DNA of 64,000 nucleotides from the NCBI GenBank assembly GCA_029432795.1, contig JARNMJ010000006.1, forward strand, positions 62,001 to 126,000, in the 5' to 3' direction. The stretch's first letter is position 1; each line of letters opens with the position of its first letter. Below, one piece after another: positions 60,361 to 64,000 of this stretch. Source of the stretch: Pontiellaceae bacterium B12219 (GTDB lineage Bacteria > Verrucomicrobiota > Kiritimatiellia > Kiritimatiellales > Pontiellaceae). Under the pieces are notes generated by a model. That model was not told where the DNA came from. It ran no database searches and saw nothing but the letters and a program-made list of their open reading frames with translations. Position numbers and translations under genes: made by a program.

Positions 60361-61578
60361 ATGCGCATTGCTTTGTGGATAGGACTGGCTGGCTGTTTCA
60401 CCTGTTTTGCTGCGCCGGTTGAAGTGGAGCGGCAGGCGGAATATCTGCGTATAATTCTGCAACAGGCCGACGAAGCCTATTTCAATAAATATGATTCGAT
60501 CATGAGCGATGTCGCGTATGATGCGCTGCAATCGCGCTATGCCGCAATGAAAGCCGCCTATCCTGATCTATTGGATATTGCCGCAGTCGGTTCGCCGGTG
60601 GGGGATGATAAACTACTGCATTCAAAACCAGTGCTGAGTTTAAAGAAAGCATACTCGGACGATGAGGTGGTGGCATTTGTTAAAAAGAGCGGGGCGGAAC
60701 GTTTCCGCGTTGAGCCGAAACTGGATGGGCTGACGGTGGTGCTGAGCTATCAAAACGGGGTGCTGACCCGTGCACTAACCCGTGGAGATGGAGATGCAGG
60801 CTCTGATGTCACGGCGGCTATTCTTGCATCAGGATGTGCGCCGGCGGTACTGAACAACGGAAAACCGGCTACGCTGGAGATCAGAGGAGAGGTTTATATG
60901 CCTTTTGCACAATTTGCCGCGTTGAATGAACGGAGGGTTCGTGAGGGACTGGATCCTTTGAAAAGTCCGCGGAATACGGCAGCGGGGTCGTTGCGGCTGG
61001 ATGATTTCGCGGAGATTGAGCGCCGAGGCCTTGAGCTGGCTGTTTTTGAGTTGCGGGAAAGCGATCTCATGCCGGCAACGCGGACCGACATGATGCTTTT
61101 TCTGGAGGAACTTGGATTTTCGGTGGTGGCTGGCGAGACGGTAGATGCGCCTAACGTTCTCAGCGCAGTGGAACGCATAAACCGGCAACGCGCTTCAGCG
61201 CCTTTTTTGACGGATGGTGTTGTGATCAAAGTGGACGATCTCTCTGTATTTGCGGCGCAGGGATCAACCGCGCGTTATCCGCGGGGCGCATTGGCTCGGA
61301 AGTATAAAACCATTCCGGAGGAAACGACTTTATTGAATGTGGAGTGGCAGCGGGCTGAGTCTGGGCGGCTTACACCGGTGGCTCATTTTGAACCGGTGAG
61401 GGTGTCGGGTGCCATAATTCAGCGTGCGACATTGCATAATTTGAATCATCTTCGTGCGCTGGATCTGAGGATTGGAGATCGGATTCTGGTAACGCGTGCG
61501 GGAGGAAGCGTGCCGGAAATTATTGGTGTGGTGCCAAATCAGCGCACGGGCGATGAGATACCGATTGCATCTCCATAA
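60361..61578 (+). CDS. Exported LigB-like NAD-dependent DNA ligase
   Basis: The 405-aa protein begins with a signal peptide (MRIALWIGLAGCFTCFA). It then has the Ia and adenylation domains of NAD ligases (YDALQSRYAAMKAAYPDLL, RVEPKLDGLTVV with the nucleophilic Lys, RGDGDAGSDVT, IRGEVYMP, SPRNTAAGSLR, DGVVIKVDD) and the OB fold (HNLNHLRALDLRIGDRILV). It lacks zinc finger, HhH and BRCT domains, as in E. coli LigB, which also has a leader. The ATG at 60361 follows GGGGGA. It may seal nicks outside the cytoplasm or simply be a diverged ligase. Confidence 0.85.
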   Translation: MRIALWIGLAGCFTCFAAPVEVERQAEYLRIILQQADEAYFNKYDSIMSDVAYDALQSRYAAMKAAYPDLLDIAAVGSPVGDDKLLHSKPVLSLKKAYSDDEVVAFVKKSGAERFRVEPKLDGLTVVLSYQNGVLTRALTRGDGDAGSDVTAAILASGCAPAVLNNGKPATLEIRGEVYMPFAQFAALNERRVREGLDPLKSPRNTAAGSLRLDDFAEIERRGLELAVFELRESDLMPATRTDMMLFLEELGFSVVAGETVDAPNVLSAVERINRQRASAPFLTDGVVIKVDDLSVFAAQGSTARYPRGALARKYKTIPEETTLLNVEWQRAESGRLTPVAHFEPVRVSGAIIQRATLHNLNHLRALDLRIGDRILVTRAGGSVPEIIGVVPNQRTGDEIPIASP

Positions 61579-61604
61579 AAAAAGGAGGCCCGAAAGCCTC
61601 CTTT
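61575..61604. terminator. Bidirectional terminator between ligB-like gene and HU
   Basis: AAAGGAGGC (61581-61589) pairs with GCCTCCTTT (61596-61604) around CCGAAA. Read on the minus strand it ends in seven Ts, which suits the HU gene; on the plus strand the tail is weaker. Confidence 0.85.
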
Positions 61605-61623
61605 GCATTTAAAACGATTGAAC

Positions 61624-61920
61624 TTATTTCTTTTTAACAGGAACGATTCCTTCCTGACATGCTTTAGCCACACGGAATTTAACGATGGTTTTGGCTTTAA
61701 TCTTGATGGTTTCGCCAGTAGCCGGATTGCGGCCTGTACGGGCTTTCCGTTTCGTTTTGATCAGTTTTCCAAGGCCTGGAAGAGTAAACCCGTCTACTGA
61801 TTTAGCACCTTTATAGGCCTGCGCAACAATAGACTCGTAAGCGGCTTTCGCCTGAACTTTGGTGATGTCTGCGTCGGTTGCAATCTTAGCGATGATGTCG
61901 CTTTTAGTCACTGCTGCCAT
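61624..61920 (-). CDS. HU-family DNA-binding protein
   Basis: The 98-aa histone-like protein has the HU fold: VTKSDIIAKIATDADITKVQAKAA, then GFTLPGLGKL and the DNA-binding arm KARTGRNPATGETIKIKAKT, and a Lys-rich tail VPVKKK. It compacts and bends DNA. AAAGGAG lies upstream of the ATG. The palindrome copy at 61767-61781 is read LPGLGK, not FQxLE, so the DNA motif persists even in a highly conserved gene. Confidence 0.95.
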   Translation of the reverse strand: MAAVTKSDIIAKIATDADITKVQAKAAYESIVAQAYKGAKSVDGFTLPGLGKLIKTKRKARTGRNPATGETIKIKAKTIVKFRVAKACQEGIVPVKKK

Positions 61921-62114
61921 GTGTTTACTCCTTTATTAATTTAGTGGCTTTTCTAAGTGCATCCCCGGACGCCTGCCCGACCTAAGCACCATTCGCGCAA
62001 GATATAAGAGGAAATGGATGCTTCCCGCAAGAAAGGAAGTTCTTTTTAGAGAACTTTTTTTGAGGTTAAATCGCATGAGACGCTTTGCCAGCGGGGCTTT
62101 GGCGATGGTTGTAT
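61921..62114. other. Intergenic stretch between HU and the PII gene
   Basis: The HU promoter probably lies here. A 78-codon minus-strand frame crosses the region but runs through the PII terminator and has no ribosome site, so I do not call it. No RNA gene is recognised. Confidence 0.5.
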
Positions 62115-62144
62115 GAAAAACGGCGGCTGTTCCGCCGCCGTTTT
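62115..62144 (-). terminator. Rho-independent terminator of the PII gene
   Basis: Arms AAACGGCGGC (62118-62127) and GCCGCCGTTT (62134-62143) form a 10-bp stem; on the minus strand it ends in a run of Ts, about 80 bases past the PII stop. Confidence 0.9.
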
Positions 62145-62224
62145 CAACTGCAGGAAGTAGGTTCTTCCACATGGATTATTTATCGTTATCCCGCACGTCT
62201 TTCGGGAGGGAATCCCTTACACGA

Positions 62225-62566
62225 TCAGATGGCTTCGCCACCGCGTTCGCCGGTGCGGATGCGGATGCATTCTTCGAGCGGGGTGATGAAGATTTTGCCA
62301 TCGCCGACTTTACCATTACCATGGCGGGCGGCTTTGAGGATGGTGTCGACCGTGATGTCGACAAACGTTTCGTTCACACCGATCTTGATTTCAACTTTTG
62401 GAATCAGATTCGGGATCACCACCTGTCCGCGATAGATTTCGGTGCCTTCCTGACGGCCGTGGCCATCCACACGGGTGACCGTGATTCGGCCGATTTCCGC
62501 AGCGGTGAGGGCTTCGCGTACTTCGTCGAGTTTGTCTTCCTGGATAATTGCAGTAATGAGTTTCAT
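62225..62566 (-). CDS. PII nitrogen regulatory protein (GlnB/GlnK type)
   Basis: The 113-aa protein matches PII: KLITAIIQEDKLDEVREAL, GRQEGTEIYRG (T-loop), and the C-terminal GDGKIFITPLEECIRIRTGE. PII senses 2-oxoglutarate and ATP/ADP and controls AmtB and glutamine synthetase. The Tyr that is uridylylated in GlnB/GlnK (E. coli Tyr51) is replaced by Val50, so control by UMP attachment at that site is not possible. It is 100 bp after amtB on the same strand and likely its partner. Confidence 0.94.
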   Translation of the reverse strand: MKLITAIIQEDKLDEVREALTAAEIGRITVTRVDGHGRQEGTEIYRGQVVIPNLIPKVEIKIGVNETFVDITVDTILKAARHGNGKVGDGKIFITPLEECIRIRTGERGGEAI

Positions 62567-62607
62567 AACTAAAAGTTCCTTTTAGAGAATTCGGTTTTAA
62601 GTGGTTA

Positions 62608-62663
62608 AGTTTTAAGTCCGCATTAATAGGAGTTCCTTTGCTTAATACCTAAAACTTAAAACT
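62608..62663. repeat. AT-rich inverted repeat between amtB and the PII gene
   Basis: AGTTTTAAGT (62608-62617) pairs with ACTTAAAACT (62654-62663) and nearby partial copies give a further TTAAG repeat. It may be a weak transcript attenuator or a decayed heptamer-style repeat. Confidence 0.4.
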
Positions 62664-62666
62664 CTT

Positions 62667-63971
62667 TTACGAGTTCAGGTTCACCATGCCGTAGCCGCGT
62701 TCGCTATGCAGGCAATGGTCCATTCCGGCCTTTTCTTCTTCGGGGCTCATGCGTAATCCGATTGTTTTATCCACCAGCACTACCAGGATGAATGTCATAA
62801 TTCCGGCGTATGCGAAGCTGACGAGACAGCCCTCGGTCTGCACCCAGAGCTGATGCGGCACGCTGACATCGATCGTGCCCGGACGGAGAACAAATGTGAG
62901 CCCGATGGCCCCCCAGATTGCAGCCACGCCATGGATGCCGAATACGTCGAGGGTATCGTCGTAGCCCAGTTTGTTTTTCATTTCGATGGCGAAGTAGCAC
63001 AGTACGGAAGCAACCATCCCCAGAATAAGAGCGCCCCAGGGCTGTACGGCACCGGCGGCAGGAGTGATGGCAACAAGGCCGGCGAGTACGCCGGAAACAA
63101 AACCGAGCGTCGTGACCTTTTTGTGCAGTACTCCTTCGAGAATCATCCAGGAGAGTGCGCCGGCTGCCGCGGCAACCTGTGTTACGGCAAGGGCCTGAGC
63201 CGTCACCAGTCCGCTGTCTACAGACGATCCGGCATTAAAACCGAACCACCCCACCCAAAGCAGTCCGGCCCCCATGAGGGTCATAACAAGGTTGTTTGGA
63301 TGCATGGCGGTTTTCGGGTAGCCGCGACGCGGGCCGAGATAGAACGCACAAACCAGCGCCGCTGCACCGGCGGAAATATGAATCACGGTTCCGCCGGCAA
63401 AATCGATGGCGCCCTTCTGGAACAGGAATCCGTCTTCGGACCAGACCCAATGACACAATGGGTTATAAATGATCAGACTCCACAGGGCGATAAAGATGCA
63501 GTAGCCGCGAAACTTCACGCGCTCAGCAAATGCACCGGCAATCAGAGCCGGTGTGATGATCGCGAATTTACCCTGAAACATGGCGAATACATATTCCGGG
63601 ATGCCCGAGGGCATAATGGTTGTATCGATACCTTTCAGCAGAAAATAGTCGGAGTTCCAGCCGAACCAGCCGCCGAGGACATTTGAACCGAAGCTCATGG
63701 AATAGCCGCAGATCATCCAGAGTACTCCGACAATCGCCATGGCGGCAAAAGAGTGCATCATGGTGCCGAGCACGTTTTTCGTGCGGACCAGTCCTCCGTA
63801 AAACATGGCCAGGCCGGGAACCATCAGCAGAACCAGACCGGTGGAGGTCAGCATCCATGCTGTTGTTCCGCTGTCCACTTCAGGGGATCCTTCGGCCGCG
63901 AAAACGGAACGCGAGGTACACAATAAGGCAGCAAAGACAGCCCATAAGGCTGCCGTTTTATTTTTCGACAT
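62667..63971 (-). CDS. amtB: Ammonium transporter AmtB
   Basis: The 434-aa protein has a signal-like N-terminus (NKTAALWAVFAALLCTSRSV) and eleven membrane helices. Family motifs: MVPGLAMFYGGLVRTKNVL, FAGGTVIHISAGAAALVCAF, DTLDVFGIHGVAAIWGA with pore His, and the C-terminal MDHCLHSERGYGM that binds PII. It conducts ammonia. It lies upstream of the PII gene, the classical amtB-glnK pair. GAGAGAGATG precedes the start. Confidence 0.96.
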   Translation of the reverse strand: MSKNKTAALWAVFAALLCTSRSVFAAEGSPEVDSGTTAWMLTSTGLVLLMVPGLAMFYGGLVRTKNVLGTMMHSFAAMAIVGVLWMICGYSMSFGSNVLGGWFGWNSDYFLLKGIDTTIMPSGIPEYVFAMFQGKFAIITPALIAGAFAERVKFRGYCIFIALWSLIIYNPLCHWVWSEDGFLFQKGAIDFAGGTVIHISAGAAALVCAFYLGPRRGYPKTAMHPNNLVMTLMGAGLLWVGWFGFNAGSSVDSGLVTAQALAVTQVAAAAGALSWMILEGVLHKKVTTLGFVSGVLAGLVAITPAAGAVQPWGALILGMVASVLCYFAIEMKNKLGYDDTLDVFGIHGVAAIWGAIGLTFVLRPGTIDVSVPHQLWVQTEGCLVSFAYAGIMTFILVVLVDKTIGLRMSPEEEKAGMDHCLHSERGYGMVNLNS

Positions 63972-64000
63972 CTCTCTCTCCTGTTGTATTACGTCTTGGT

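Noticed and set aside
830-61781. FQxLE as a conserved protein motif explaining the repeat
   Set aside because: The same DNA palindrome occurs in two other codon frames, on both strands relative to genes, and in an intergenic region, in proteins with no shared function.
61936-62172. 78-codon minus-strand frame after the PII gene
   Set aside because: It runs through the strong PII terminator and has no ribosome site or family likeness.
1-64000. tRNA or rRNA genes
   Set aside because: I recognised no cloverleaf with a conserved T-loop (GGTTCRAATCC type) or rRNA segment; a covariance scan would be decisive.

Overview
The window looks like chromosomal DNA from a Gram-negative, probably free-living or marine bacterium of the PVC group; Kiritimatiellota or Verrucomicrobiota-like is my best guess. 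This rests on a PEP-CTERM (exosortase) surface protein, a very large secreted PL6-type lyase with Ig-like and autotransporter-type repeats, several outer-membrane barrels, REP/RAYT elements and a full set of housekeeping enzymes. It is an inference, because no rRNA or marker gene is present. I recognised no tRNA, rRNA or CRISPR array.

Layout: (1) 0.1-13.2 kb. A minus-strand operon (ketosynthase, two sensor kinases, an orphan Fis-type HTH protein, a universal stress protein) diverges from a plus-strand run (FadL-like porin, receiver-kinase hybrid, FAD oxidoreductase, PlsY, GNAT-aminotransferase fusion). Together they suggest an envelope or lipid sensing and acyl-metabolism locus with no obvious described counterpart. 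(2) 13.2-18.2 kb. A hypothetical gene, an RdgC-like protein, a TonB-type receptor, a PEP-CTERM protein and a transposase fossil. (3) 18.3-34.2 kb. Biotin genes: bioC and bioD-bioA in one array, with a SNF2 helicase and a SWIM protein between them, bioF with a bioH-like esterase, and bioB. An mscS-pfk-DUF432-mscS-corA operon sits among them. (4) 34.2-45.7 kb. Barrel proteins with duplicated terminators, the giant PL6 protein, a phosphodiesterase-TPR-GNAT fusion, and ilvD. (5) 45.8-57.4 kb. A YihY-like membrane protein, a UvrD-like helicase, an EEP nuclease, prmA, a radical-SAM gene carrying an in-frame RAYT transposase, def, an N-acetylglutamate-synthase-like gene and a retropepsin-like protease. 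(6) 57.7-64 kb. acnB, an exported LigB-like ligase, HU, a PII protein and the ammonium transporter amtB.

Two things stand out. First, a 15-bp palindrome, TTCCARNNNYTGGAA, is scattered through the window. I counted 27 exact TTCCA-N5-TGGAA sites against about 0.06 expected with uniform bases. They occur in all three codon frames of unrelated genes, on both strands, and once between genes. Second, a complete HUH/Y1 RAYT transposase and its REP hairpins have been read in frame into a B12-binding radical-SAM gene without breaking it. Other repeats (heptamer arrays, duplicated terminators, a 14-bp repeat inside bioD) show that short repeat traffic is a general feature of this DNA.
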